From assembly GCA_946481025.1 (NCBI GenBank), contig CAMLNA010000067.1, positions 1-22,398 on the forward strand: 22,398 nt of DNA. The letters are read 5' to 3'. The notes beneath the pieces are model-generated. The model saw only the letters and a list, made by a program, of their open reading frames with translations, did no database searches and was not told where the DNA came from. This document shows positions 7,815-15,757 of this stretch, piece after piece (positions within the stretch are counted from its first letter, which is position 1; every line of letters begins with the position of its first letter). The position numbers were made by a program, and so were the translations under genes. Source of the stretch: an uncultured Rivibacter sp. GTDB taxonomy: Bacteria; Pseudomonadota; Gammaproteobacteria; Burkholderiales; Burkholderiaceae.

Positions 7815-10349
7815 TCAGGCGCAGCGCTTCAGCGCATCGCGCACCGTCTGCGGGCCGTCGCGGTCGTCGGGAATCGCCTGCCGTTCATGGTTGGCCTGGA
7901 GCACCGGCAGCGCCTCGCGCCATCGCTGGCAGGCTGCGCGCAGGTCGGCCTGCCTGTGTGCGGGCTCCCGACCCTGCCGGGCACGCAGGTGCAGTGCGTT
8001 GCCGGCGACGTAGAGTGCCCAGCCGACGTAGTACTCGGTGCGCACGCTCTGCAGTTCGGTCGGCGGCAGCCGCCCATGCACCCGCACCGCGGCCTCGGCT
8101 GCGGCCACGGCGCCGTCGGCGTCACCGATGTCGATCAAGGTTTCGGCCAGCGAAGCCTGCGCCTCGCCGACGCCCTTGATGGAGCGCACGTCGTTGGGGC
8201 TGCGCAGCAGCAGCCGCTGCTCGATCTCGAGGGACCGGCGCTGGAATTCGACCGCCTCGGCCCGACGGCCCATGCGCAGCAGCGCGTCTCCGGCGTGGCC
8301 CAGCATCTTGGCGTAGTTGGGCGCGAGCACGAGGTGGTCGGGGTTGCGCTCGTAGGCGGGAGCCATCGCGGCGATGCCCTTGCGGATCTCGGCCAGGCCC
8401 CTGGCCTGCTGCTCGGGGGCCAGGTCCTCGCCCATCAGCTGCAGGCCGCGCAAGCCGTACACCGCGGCCAGGTTGGCCACCACGTCGACGTCCTGCGGCA
8501 TCAGCGAGAGCACCGTCTTCAGCTGCTCTTCGGCCAGCTTCGAGGTTTCGTGGAAGCGGGTGTCGTCGTCGTTGTGGAAGTACATCTGCGCGAGGTAGAT
8601 GTACTGGTTGCCGAGCGCACGCTGGTAGGCGGCGTTTGCCGGCGCGGCCGCGGTGAGCGCGCGCGCGATGCGCACGCCTTCTTCGTGCGTGGCCTGTGCC
8701 TCGGCGAACTTGGCCTCGTCGTCCAGCAGGCCGCCGATGCGGGTGTGCAGCAGCACCAGCTCGTGCATGGCGCTCAGGCGGTGCGGGTTGCCCGCAACGG
8801 CGAGGGCGCCGGCCAGCTGCTGGGCGTGCCTGTAGCTTTCCATCGCCTTCGGACGCTGGCCGAAGTTGGACATGCTGGAGGCGCCCTGGATGTCGCCCAC
8901 CTGCCGGTACCCGGCCGCCAGCTCCAGCTGCAGCGCCGGGTCGGCGCTGGCATCGGGCCGCAGCTCCTCGAGGTAGTTGATGGCGGTGTCCAGCAGCTTC
9001 TTGCGCGCCACCAGCGAGCCGGGCACCCGCTCGATGGCCTTGTACACGTCGAAGATGAAGACGTTGGCCAGCTTGCGCACGCTGGCGAAGTGCCGCTCGG
9101 CGCGCGCGCGCTGGTGGGTCGCTTCATAGGCCTGGTAGGCGGCAAAGCTCAACCCTGCCACCAGTGCCAGGTTGGCCACGAGCGCCGCGCCCACGGCCGC
9201 GCGGTGCCGCAGCACGAAGCGCCCGGCGCGGTAGCTCCAGGCGCCGCGGCGGGCCTGCACCGGCAACCCTTCGAGATGGCGGAACACGTCGTCGGCCAGG
9301 GCTTCGGCGCTGGGGTAGCGGTGTGCCGGGTTCTTGCGCAGCGCCATCAGGGCCACCGCGTCCAGGTCACCGCGCAGACGCTTGCGCAGCGGCCGCTCGG
9401 AGGCCCTCTGGCTCGGCGGCGCGGGCTCGGTTTCGCAGATCGCCTTTGAAAGCTCGTAGTCGCTGCCGGCGGCGCCCGCAGGGTAGGGGCCGGTGCCGCT
9501 GAGCAGCCTGTACAGCACCACGCCGAGCGAAAAAACGTCGCTGGCGGGCGTGGCCGGTTCGGCGCGCACCTGCTCCGGACTGGCGTATTCGAGGGTCATG
9601 ACCCGGGGCAGCGCGACGGTCTCCGGCGCCGGTGCGGTGATCTGCCTTGCGATGCCGAAGTCCACCAGCTTGAGCACGCCGTCCCGCGTGACCAGGATGT
9701 TGGCCGGCTTCAGGTCGCGGTGGACCACGCCCTGTCGGTGCGCGTAGTGCACCACCTGGCACACCGTGCGGAACAGGCGCAACCGCTCCTCCACGGGCAA
9801 GGACCGCGCATGGCAATAGGCGTCGATGGGCTCCCCGGCCACCAGCTCCATCACGAAGTAGGGCACGCCGTCGTCGGTGATGCCGCCGTCCATCACCTTG
9901 GCCAGGTGCGGGTGGTCCAGGCTGGCCAGGATGCGCCGCTCGGCCTTGAAGCGCGCCTCCAGCCCGGCTCGCTCGAGCCCCTGGTGCATGAGCTTCACCG
10001 CCACCTGCTGGTGGTACTGGCCGTCGGCCCGCTCGGCCTGGTAGACCTGCCCCATGCCGCCGCTGCCCAGCAGCGACAGCAGGCGGTAGGCACCGACGCG
10101 GCGGCCGATGCCGGGCGGCGCCGGCTGGTGCGGCGGTGCCTCGACGGCGGTGTCGGCAGCAGGTTCGTCGAGCAGGCTCTCCGCCGCGCCGGCGGCGGCC
10201 ACCAGGGTGCCGAGTTCGGCGCGCAGCGCCGGGTCGCCCGCCGAAGCCCGCTCGATGAAGGCCTGGCGCTCGTGCGGTGGCTGCTCCAGCGCTGCGGCCA
10301 GCAGGGCTTTCACGCGTTCCCAGCGAGCCATGTCGTGCGACGCCTTCAT
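7815..10349 (-). CDS. Membrane Ser/Thr protein kinase with C-terminal TPR-like sensor half (second kinase)
   Basis: An 844-residue Hanks-type kinase. After a conserved N-terminal helical region (WERVKALL...PPHERQAF...LRAEL, about 10-60), the catalytic domain spans about 88-365. It shows the glycine loop LGSGGMGQVY (94-103), K119, HRDLKPAN (210-217), DFG (230-232) and the APE-equivalent ASPEQ (256-260), so all catalytic residues are present. One transmembrane helix (about 387-406) separates it from a roughly 440-residue, alpha-helical, TPR-like C-terminal part that is probably periplasmic or outward-facing. The protein ends in ALKRCA, a tail shared with its partner. The start ATG 10349 overlaps the previous kinase's stop (ATGA), which indicates translational coupling. 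The likely partner is the sigma factor at the head of the operon; the signal is unknown. Confidence 0.9.
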   Translation of the reverse strand: MKASHDMARWERVKALLAAALEQPPHERQAFIERASAGDPALRAELGTLVAAAGAAESLLDEPAADTAVEAPPHQPAPPGIGRRVGAYRLLSLLGSGGMGQVYQAERADGQYHQQVAVKLMHQGLERAGLEARFKAERRILASLDHPHLAKVMDGGITDDGVPYFVMELVAGEPIDAYCHARSLPVEERLRLFRTVCQVVHYAHRQGVVHRDLKPANILVTRDGVLKLVDFGIARQITAPAPETVALPRVMTLEYASPEQVRAEPATPASDVFSLGVVLYRLLSGTGPYPAGAAGSDYELSKAICETEPAPPSQRASERPLRKRLRGDLDAVALMALRKNPAHRYPSAEALADDVFRHLEGLPVQARRGAWSYRAGRFVLRHRAAVGAALVANLALVAGLSFAAYQAYEATHQRARAERHFASVRKLANVFIFDVYKAIERVPGSLVARKKLLDTAINYLEELRPDASADPALQLELAAGYRQVGDIQGASSMSNFGQRPKAMESYRHAQQLAGALAVAGNPHRLSAMHELVLLHTRIGGLLDDEAKFAEAQATHEEGVRIARALTAAAPANAAYQRALGNQYIYLAQMYFHNDDDTRFHETSKLAEEQLKTVLSLMPQDVDVVANLAAVYGLRGLQLMGEDLAPEQQARGLAEIRKGIAAMAPAYERNPDHLVLAPNYAKMLGHAGDALLRMGRRAEAVEFQRRSLEIEQRLLLRSPNDVRSIKGVGEAQASLAETLIDIGDADGAVAAAEAAVRVHGRLPPTELQSVRTEYYVGWALYVAGNALHLRARQGREPAHRQADLRAACQRWREALPVLQANHERQAIPDDRDGPQTVRDALKRCA
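9195..9320 (-). repeat. Near-identical tract shared with the other kinase, copy 1
   Basis: 126 bp that match 11765-11890 with only two mismatches (at 9266 and 9270). It encodes the end of the kinase domain and the juxtamembrane segment (RYPSAEALADDVFRHLEG and the following residues). The flanking coding sequence is much less alike, which suggests gene conversion or strong selection on this segment. Confidence 0.85.
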
Positions 10350-12928
10350 CCGCGCGCCCCTGCTGCGGCGTCCGCGCCGCAGCGCCGCAGCGCCTGCTGC
10401 ACCGTCTCGGGTGTCACGTCGGTGCGGTTCAGGCCGTTGCGGCTGCTCACCTCTTCGAGGATCGGCAGGCTGCGCCGGTAGCTTGCACAGGCTGCGGCAC
10501 GGTCTGCCCGGGCCCGTGACGGCGCGAGGCCCCGGCGGTCGGCACGTGCCTGCAGGGCCTGACCGAGCAGGTAGTGGGCCACGCCCTGCTTGTAGCGGGT
10601 GTTCATGAAGCTGCGTGACCCCTCCGGCAGGCTTGCATAGCGATCGATCGCCGCCTGCGCACTGTCCACCGCGCCTGCGACGTCTCCATTGGCCAGCAGC
10701 GCCCGGCTCAGGGACCCGGTGACGATGGCCAGTTCGGCGCGCAGCTGAGCGTTGCCCGGGTCCTGCGAGCTCAGGCCCGCGATGATCTCCTGCGCGCGCC
10801 GGTAGGCCGCGGCCGCCTCGTGCAGGCGTGGCGTGCGCATCAATGCCGCGGCCAGGTTGGCATGGTGCGCCGCAAGGTTGCGGACGACGCGCGCGTCGGT
10901 CGGGTGCCGCGCCGCCAGCGGCTCCTGCAGCTGCAGCGCCTGCTGGAACGACTGCACGGCCATGTTCACCGTCTGCGGCCCGGTGTCGCGGTCGAAGTAG
11001 TAGCTGCCCTGCTCGAGGTAGGTGTTGGCGAGCCCGGAGGTGGCGACCTTGTCCTCCGGAGCCTGCGCCAGCACGGCGCGGTAGATGCGCTGCGCGGTGG
11101 CCGAGGCGTTGAAGAAGGCCTCGGGCTTGTCCAGGAAACGCACGATCTGGCCCAGCTGGGCGTACATGGTGGCGTGCGTGAGCTGCTGCTCGCGGCTCAG
11201 GGGGCTGCGCGTCGCCAGGTCGTCCATCAGCGCCACCGCTTGCGAGGCCCACTGTTCGGCCTGTGCGTCCTCGCCTTGCGCGCCCAGGAGGCCGCCCTTG
11301 CGCTGGTAGAGCAGGGCGAGCGTCTCCTGCGCACGCAGGCGCACGGCCGCCGGTGTCGTCGCGCCTTCGAGGGCCTGCTTCGCCAGCGCGATGCCGCGTT
11401 CGTAGCTGTCGCGTGCGCCGTCTGTGTCGCCGATGTTGGGCGCATATGGCCGGCCCTGGATGTCGCCGATGTTGCGCAGCCCGTGCGCGATCTCCACCTG
11501 CAGTGCGGGATCGTCGCGGTGCTCGGCGTCGAGCTGCTGCAGGTAGGTCAGCCCGGTGCGCACCATCAGCTGAAGGGCCGCGGTGGTGCCCGGCAGGTCG
11601 CGCACGCTGTCGTGCACGTCGGCGATGAACACGTTGGCCAGCTTGCGTACGCTCGCGAAGTGGTGCTCGGCCCGCTCGCGCTGCCGGTTGGCCTCGTAGG
11701 CCTGGTAGGCCGCGAAGCTCACGCCCGCCACCAGCGCCAGGTTGGCCAGCAGCGCCGCCCCCATGGCCGCGCGGTGCCGCAGCACGAAGCGCCCGGCGCG
11801 GTAGCTCCAGGCGCCGCGGCGGGCCTGCACCGGCAGCCCCTCGAGATGGCGGAACACGTCGTCGGCCAGGGCTTCGGCGCTGGGGTAGCGATGCTGCGGC
11901 TCGTTGCGCAAGGCCATCAGCAGCACGGCGTCGAGGTCGCCCTTGAGGCGCCTGCGCAGTGCCCGCGCGCCCGGCTGTGCCGCCTTCACCGCGTCGCTGG
12001 GGCGGGTGGGCTCGGTTTCGACGATGGAACGCGCCAGCGCATAGGCATCCGAGGCGGTGGCGGCGTGCGGGCTCGCGCCGACCAGCAGGCGGTACAGCAC
12101 CACGCCCAGCGAATAGATGTCCGAGGCCGGCGTGACCGGCGCGCCGCGCAGCTGCTCCGGGCTTGCGTATTCGGGCGTGAGCGCGCGGTAGAGGGTGGCG
12201 GTGCGGTCGGCGGACTGGCCTGACGGCGCCAACTGCTTGGCGATGCCGAAGTCCACGAGCTTCACGACGCCGTCGGCGGTGACCAGGATGTTCGAGGGTT
12301 TCAGGTCGCGGTGCACCACCCCCTGGCGATGGGCGTAGTGCACCACCTGGCAGACGGTGCGGAACAGCTGCAGGCGCTCGTCGACGGAAAGCCGCAGCCG
12401 CTCGCAGTAGGCCACGATGGACTCGCCGTGCACCAGCTCCATCACGAAGTAGGGCAGGCCGGCTTCGGTGACGCCGCCGTCCAGCAGCTTGGCGAGGTTG
12501 GGGTGGTCCAGGCTGGCGAGGATCTGCCGCTCGGCGCGGAACCGCGCCATCAACACCTGCGGCGCCATGTCGGGCCGCATCAGCTTGAGCGCGGCCTCCT
12601 GCTCGTATTGCCCGTCGGCCCGTTCGGCGCGGTACACCTCGCCCATGCCACCGGCAGCAATGAGCGACACCACCCGCCAGGGACCAAAGCGCCGGCCGAC
12701 GGTGCGCCGGCCGGCCAGGGCATCCAGGGCCTCGAGCGCACGGACGGCGGGCATCGCATCGAGGCTGGCGTCGTCGCTGGCGGAGGCGGCCAGCAGCGAC
12801 AGGAGCTCGCGCCCGAGCTCCGTGTCGTCGCCGCACAGGCGCAAGGCGGCCGCATTGCGCTCGTCGGGCGGCAGCTCCAGGCAGTCCGCCAGCAGGCGCT
12901 TCACCTGCTGCCAGCGTTGTGGGTCCAT
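10346..12928 (-). CDS. Membrane Ser/Thr protein kinase with C-terminal TPR-like sensor half (first kinase)
   Basis: An 860-residue paralogue of the kinase that follows it. The N-terminal region (WQQVKRLL...LPPDERNAA, about 6-48) is the short helical module usual in sigma-linked kinases. The catalytic domain is about 80-365: glycine loop AAGGMGEVY (91-99, first glycine replaced by alanine), K115, HRDLKPSN (206-213), DFG (226-228) and the activation segment with LTPEYASPEQ (250-259). A transmembrane helix lies at about 387-407. The remaining 450 residues are helical repeats rich in A, L, Y and Q, resembling TPRs, and end with TVQQALRRC. I chose ATG 12928 because GGGAAGG lies 8 nt upstream; the open frame to 12979 lacks such a site. 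It lies 129 nt after the sigma gene and overlaps the next kinase by 4 nt. Confidence 0.9.
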   Translation of the reverse strand: MDPQRWQQVKRLLADCLELPPDERNAAALRLCGDDTELGRELLSLLAASASDDASLDAMPAVRALEALDALAGRRTVGRRFGPWRVVSLIAAGGMGEVYRAERADGQYEQEAALKLMRPDMAPQVLMARFRAERQILASLDHPNLAKLLDGGVTEAGLPYFVMELVHGESIVAYCERLRLSVDERLQLFRTVCQVVHYAHRQGVVHRDLKPSNILVTADGVVKLVDFGIAKQLAPSGQSADRTATLYRALTPEYASPEQLRGAPVTPASDIYSLGVVLYRLLVGASPHAATASDAYALARSIVETEPTRPSDAVKAAQPGARALRRRLKGDLDAVLLMALRNEPQHRYPSAEALADDVFRHLEGLPVQARRGAWSYRAGRFVLRHRAAMGAALLANLALVAGVSFAAYQAYEANRQRERAEHHFASVRKLANVFIADVHDSVRDLPGTTAALQLMVRTGLTYLQQLDAEHRDDPALQVEIAHGLRNIGDIQGRPYAPNIGDTDGARDSYERGIALAKQALEGATTPAAVRLRAQETLALLYQRKGGLLGAQGEDAQAEQWASQAVALMDDLATRSPLSREQQLTHATMYAQLGQIVRFLDKPEAFFNASATAQRIYRAVLAQAPEDKVATSGLANTYLEQGSYYFDRDTGPQTVNMAVQSFQQALQLQEPLAARHPTDARVVRNLAAHHANLAAALMRTPRLHEAAAAYRRAQEIIAGLSSQDPGNAQLRAELAIVTGSLSRALLANGDVAGAVDSAQAAIDRYASLPEGSRSFMNTRYKQGVAHYLLGQALQARADRRGLAPSRARADRAAACASYRRSLPILEEVSSRNGLNRTDVTPETVQQALRRCGADAAAGARG
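11765..11890 (-). repeat. Near-identical tract shared with the other kinase, copy 2
   Basis: Partner of 9195-9320, offset by exactly 2570 bp, with two mismatches in 126 bp. Confidence 0.85.
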
Positions 12929-12950
12929 GCGTTCGCCTTCCCTGGTTCTT

Positions 12951-13002
12951 CTGCTGGAAGCGGAAAAGCCCGGCTGCACGGCTCAGCTGTTGCAAGCGGA
13001 AA
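12951..13002. repeat. Two 16-bp direct repeats between sigma and kinase genes
   Basis: The sequences at 12951-12966 and 12987-13002 share 14 of 16 bases (pattern ctgYtgSaagcggaaa) with a 36-bp period. They fill the gap between the sigma stop and the first kinase start. A weaker echo, gcaagcgacaaa, lies upstream of the sigma gene near 13830. They could be regulatory sites for the kinase genes, but no known consensus is recognised. Confidence 0.4.
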
Positions 13003-13057
13003 CGTTACGCCCGGGTGTCAGCCGCACTCGCAGCACCGGCAACCCGACCGGGCAGCG

Positions 13058-13723
13058 TCATTCGCCGGCTGGCGGCACGTGGCCGAGCTCGCGCAGCAGC
13101 CAGGCGCGCGCGGTGGCCCACTCGCGCTTGACGGTCGCGGGCGAGATCTGCAGGGTCTCGGCGGTTTCCTCGACGCTCAGCCCCCCGAAGAAGCGAAGCT
13201 CCACCACCCGGCTTTGCTGCGCGTCGAGCGCCTCGAGGCGCTTCAACGCATGGTCCAGGGCAATGAAGTCGAGCAGTTCGTCGGCGTCTGTCTGCAGTGC
13301 GGCAGGCGGCGTGGCGGCGGCGCCCGTGTCGCTGGCTTCCTGCAAGGCGTCGAGGCTTTGCACCGGCGCGCCGCTGCCGCGCTTCTTGGCCAGCCGGGCG
13401 CGGGCGTGGTCCACCAGGATGTGGCGCATCAAGGTGGAAGCCCAGCCGAAGAAGTGCGCCCGTGACTCCCAGCGCACCGGCCCCTGTTGTGCGAGGCGGA
13501 TGAAAGCCTCGTGCACGAGGCCCGTGCCTTCGAGGGTGTGCCCGGTGCGTTCCTGGCGCAGGTGCCGGTGCGCGAGCCGGCGCAGCTCTTCGTAGACCAT
13601 CGGCAACAGCCGGTTGAGCGCGGCCTCGTCGCCTTGCGACCAGCTGTGCAGCAGCTGTGTCACGGCCCCGGGGGCGGAGGCCCCGGCAGCCGGCGCGAAC
13701 GATGCGTTGTCGACGGAGCACAT
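13058..13723 (-). CDS. ECF-type RNA polymerase sigma factor, kinase-linked (ECF43-like)
   Basis: A 221-residue sigma factor of the Sigma70_ECF/TIGR02999 class. Region 2 spans about 24-110 (MVYEELRRLAHRHLR, then LVHEAFIRL, and WASTLMRHILVDHAR for the -10 contacts). Region 4 spans about 155-212 (LDHALKRLEALDAQQ, VVELRFFGGLSVEETAETL, SPATVKREW). Region 2.2 reads LEGTGLVHEAF: the acidic DAED-like patch of ordinary ECF sigmas is absent and T67 takes its place. In ECF43-type factors (EcfP of Vibrio parahaemolyticus, controlled by the kinase PknT) phosphorylation of such a threonine is what permits binding to core polymerase. No anti-sigma gene is nearby; two Ser/Thr kinases follow. ATG 13723 has GGGAGG about 11 nt upstream. 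The N-terminal 22 residues are alanine-rich and poorly conserved-looking. Confidence 0.92.
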   Translation of the reverse strand: MCSVDNASFAPAAGASAPGAVTQLLHSWSQGDEAALNRLLPMVYEELRRLAHRHLRQERTGHTLEGTGLVHEAFIRLAQQGPVRWESRAHFFGWASTLMRHILVDHARARLAKKRGSGAPVQSLDALQEASDTGAAATPPAALQTDADELLDFIALDHALKRLEALDAQQSRVVELRFFGGLSVEETAETLQISPATVKREWATARAWLLRELGHVPPAGE

Positions 13724-13805
13724 CAGCGAACGAACCTCCCACGAACAGCCATTGCAGCCCTTGCTGCCGCCTTCGCACCTGTCGCCCCGGCGCGAGGGAG
13801 GGGCG

Positions 13806-13833
13806 ATGTTAGACCGTCATCCATGAATGGCAA
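13806..13833 (-). promoter_or_regulatory. Candidate sigma70-type promoter of the sigma-kinase operon
   Basis: On the minus strand a -35-like TTGCCA (13833-13828) and a -10-like TAACAT (13811-13806) are separated by 16 nt and lie 83 nt before the sigma ATG. The match is 5/6 and 4/6. It is plausible, but unsupported by other evidence. Confidence 0.4.
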
Positions 13834-13864
13834 GCGACAAATCGTGAATGCCAGGGACCGGCCT

Positions 13865-14548
13865 TCACTTCTTGCGGCTGCGGCTGGCAGATGGTGCTGC
13901 ACCGCCTTGCAGGCCTTCGGACATGCCGATGAGCACGCCGCTCACCAATGCCGCGTAGCTGTCCATCAGCGCTTGCGCAGCGCGTGCGCCCATCAGGCGG
14001 CTGTCGCGCAGGGCGGTCTGCGCCTGCGTCATGAGCTGCTCGACCGCGTCGGCGGCCTGCGCCCCGGAAACCGTGCCCTTGAGCTGCATGGATTCGAGCA
14101 CCTGCCCCCACGGCGCCTGCAGCTGCTCGCCGGCGGCCTGCGCCGCCTTGCTCACGGTGGAGACGAACACGTCCTCGAGCTTCTCGAGGTCCTGCAAGGC
14201 GCCGCGCAGGCGCTCTTCCTGCAGGCCCACGCCCTGGTCGACGAACTGCTGCAGCGCGCGGCGGTTGGCTTCCACCGCCTGCAGCAAGGCGCCGTCCATG
14301 CCGGCGATGGCCTTCGACAGGAGGGCCTCCGGGTCCACCGACGGGCTGGCGTTCTGCAGCACCCCGGTCGACGCCGCCTGGGTCACCGTCTTGAGCACCT
14401 TGCGGATGTTCTCGAGCGTCAGCTCCCGCCCTTGCAGCGCCTTCAGCGTGGCGTCGCCCACCGCCTTGCGCAGCGCCTCGCCCTGCTTGGCACCGGCCTG
14501 CGAAAACATCTCGATCAGCGCAGCCTGATCGATACCCGCCTTGATCAT
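13865..14548 (-). CDS. Phasin-like helical protein, function unknown
   Basis: A 227-residue protein with no signal peptide, predicted almost wholly alpha-helical. It is rich in A, Q, L and E, with long amphipathic stretches (for example LLQAVEANRRALQQFVDQG around 88-106 and LQDLEKLEDVFVSTV around 117-131) and a basic tail (SASRSRKK). This composition and the repeated helix pattern resemble phasins or PHA-granule-associated proteins, but I recognise no diagnostic motif, so the name describes resemblance only. The ATG at 14548 has GAGGAG 7 nt upstream, a clear ribosome binding site. It is divergent from the dodecin gene and separated from it by 190 nt that hold candidate promoters for both. It could equally be another helical coiled-coil family of unknown function. 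Confidence 0.8.
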   Translation of the reverse strand: MIKAGIDQAALIEMFSQAGAKQGEALRKAVGDATLKALQGRELTLENIRKVLKTVTQAASTGVLQNASPSVDPEALLSKAIAGMDGALLQAVEANRRALQQFVDQGVGLQEERLRGALQDLEKLEDVFVSTVSKAAQAAGEQLQAPWGQVLESMQLKGTVSGAQAADAVEQLMTQAQTALRDSRLMGARAAQALMDSYAALVSGVLIGMSEGLQGGAAPSASRSRKK

Positions 14549-14599
14549 GTGAGTCTCCTCGTCGTTGGTTGGTGAGGTGGGCGCGTTCGGACCCGGCGC

Positions 14600-14628
14600 A
14601 TCTTAGTTTTCCGTCGTGCGCTGCGCCA
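14600..14628 (-). promoter_or_regulatory. Candidate promoter of the phasin-like gene
   Basis: On the minus strand a -10-like TAAGAT (14605-14600) lies 52 nt before the ATG. The hexamer 17 nt upstream, TGGCGC, is a poor -35. The TAAGAT hexamer pairs with a TAAGCT in the opposite direction near 14693, so the two genes may be expressed from back-to-back promoters. Confidence 0.3.
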
Positions 14629-14669
14629 CCACCCGAAGGAGCGGCCCTGGTCGCGGGGATGGCGCCGTG

Positions 14670-14698
14670 TTGTGGCAGCTGCTGGAAAAGCCTAAGCT
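14670..14698 (+). promoter_or_regulatory. Candidate promoter of the dodecin gene
   Basis: TTGTGG, 17 nt, then TAAGCT, with the -10-like hexamer ending 41 nt before the dodecin ATG. The spacing is right, but both hexamers match the consensus only in half their positions. Confidence 0.3.
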
Positions 14699-14738
14699 GG
14701 GCCCGGACCCTTCTTGCACGACCCGCCAGGAGAACGCC

Positions 14739-14945
14739 ATGAGCGAGCACGTCTACAAGCTGCTGGAACTCACCGGTTCATCGACCAAGAGCATCGAGGA
14801 CGCCGTGGAGCGCGCCATTGCGAAAGCCCACCAGACCGTGCGCAACATCAACTGGTTCCAGGTGACCGAGACGCGCGGCCACGTGGTCGACGGCAAGGTG
14901 GCGCACTGGCAGGTGTCCCTCAAGATCGGCTTCACGCTCGAGTAG
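14739..14945 (+). CDS. Dodecin, flavin-binding storage protein
   Basis: A 68-residue protein that matches the dodecin family over its full length: [11 protein letters not shown] strand, the helix [17 protein letters not shown], then [12 protein letters not shown] and [13 protein letters not shown]39 and Q58 are at the positions that sandwich and contact the flavin isoalloxazine ring in the dodecamer. Dodecins store or buffer free flavins in the cytoplasm. The start is ATG 14739 with AGGAGA 6 nt upstream; an open frame further upstream is not needed. The length is normal. It may be co-transcribed with the small membrane protein 45 nt downstream. The product call is secure; the physiological role here is inferred from the family. 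Confidence 0.93.
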   Translation: MSEHVYKLLELTGSSTKSIEDAVERAIAKAHQTVRNINWFQVTETRGHVVDGKVAHWQVSLKIGFTLE

Positions 14946-14990
14946 CGAGCGCGCGAGATCCTTCCGGTCGAAGCACGCGGGTGCCGGGCC

Positions 14991-15293
14991 ATGCTGCTGT
15001 ACCGCTACTTCTTCTTCAGCTGGCTGTTTCGCGACGTGAATCGCGGCAACATGTTCGAGCGCGCTGCCGCCTGGCGGCACAACCAGGAGCAGGCCCGCTG
15101 GCTGCCGACCTACATGCGCCGCTGGTTCTGGAGCGGCGCCATGCTGTACGGCGTGGGCTGGTTCGTGGAGCTCGTGCTCGGAGCACCGCTCCTGTCTGCG
15201 TTCTTCTACGTGCCGGGCGCGTTGAGCGTGCCGATGAACGCGGTGATCGTCGTCATCTGGCTCGGCCTGCGCATGCTGCCGGCGCCCTTCTAG
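14991..15293 (+). CDS. Small two-helix membrane protein, function unknown
   Basis: A 100-residue hypothetical protein. The first 45 residues are aromatic and basic (YRYFFFSWLFRDVNRG, WRHNQEQARWLPTYMRRW), and two likely transmembrane helices follow (about 48-72 and 76-96). No family is recognised. ATG 14991 is preceded only by a weak GGGTG. It lies 45 nt after the dodecin stop on the same strand and ends 3 nt before the convergent gene at 15297. Regular coding character and tight packing support it as a real gene. Confidence 0.72.
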   Translation: MLLYRYFFFSWLFRDVNRGNMFERAAAWRHNQEQARWLPTYMRRWFWSGAMLYGVGWFVELVLGAPLLSAFFYVPGALSVPMNAVIVVIWLGLRMLPAPF

Positions 15294-15296
15294 CGC

Positions 15297-15506
15297 TCAG
15301 TAGGAGGCCAGTCGCGGGGCGGCCGGCACTTCCGGCGGCTTGGCGAAGGTCGTCCACAGCGCGGCGGCGGCCTCCGGCTCCATGAGCCGCCAGCGTCGCT
15401 CACGCCAGAGCTCGAGGGTGAGCTGGTTCACGTCAACGCCGGCGTCGCGAGGCCAGAGCTCGTCGAGCTTCGCTGCACAGCGGTCGATCCATTCCGTGGC
15501 GTCCAT
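15297..15506 (-). CDS. Small conserved-looking hypothetical protein
   Basis: A 69-residue product starting MDATEWIDRCAAKLDELW. It is acidic, helical and tryptophan-rich (LTLELWRERRWRLMEPEAAAALW) with no signal peptide or membrane helix. The frame is open upstream to 15689, but ATG 15506 is preferred because the upstream part has a different, low-complexity character. The ribosome binding site is weak (GGAAGC just before the ATG). It converges with the small membrane gene, with only 3 nt between stops. No function can be assigned. The residue pattern looks like a short helical adaptor, but that is a guess. Confidence 0.6.
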   Translation of the reverse strand: MDATEWIDRCAAKLDELWPRDAGVDVNQLTLELWRERRWRLMEPEAAAALWTTFAKPPEVPAAPRLASY

Positions 15507-15757
15507 GCTTCCATCATCGGCCGCTCGTGTGCAACGCAAAAGGCACTGCACCCTGCCAGACGCAAAAACCGCGCGATTCCCGGCAAGAGTTCTCGGCCGG
15601 CCAGCGTTCTTTGCGCGACACCTTGCACCTTCACCTTCATGTAACAGCGGCGCAGGGCATCGCAGCTGGACTAGAGTCGCCATCTGCATGCCCCTCTCCG
15701 CGCCTGCACGGCGCCACGCACAGGGGCAGCAAGGGATGCAGCGGGGGGAGAAGGCTT

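Noticed and set aside
10352..12995. Upstream extension of the second kinase frame to give a 1726-residue product
   Set aside because: The extension is the shifted frame of the first kinase and has the R/A/P-rich look of a shadow. The true start is the ATGA overlap at 10349.
12951..13002. CRISPR-like repeat pair
   Set aside because: Only two imperfect 16-bp units with no further copies or cas genes.
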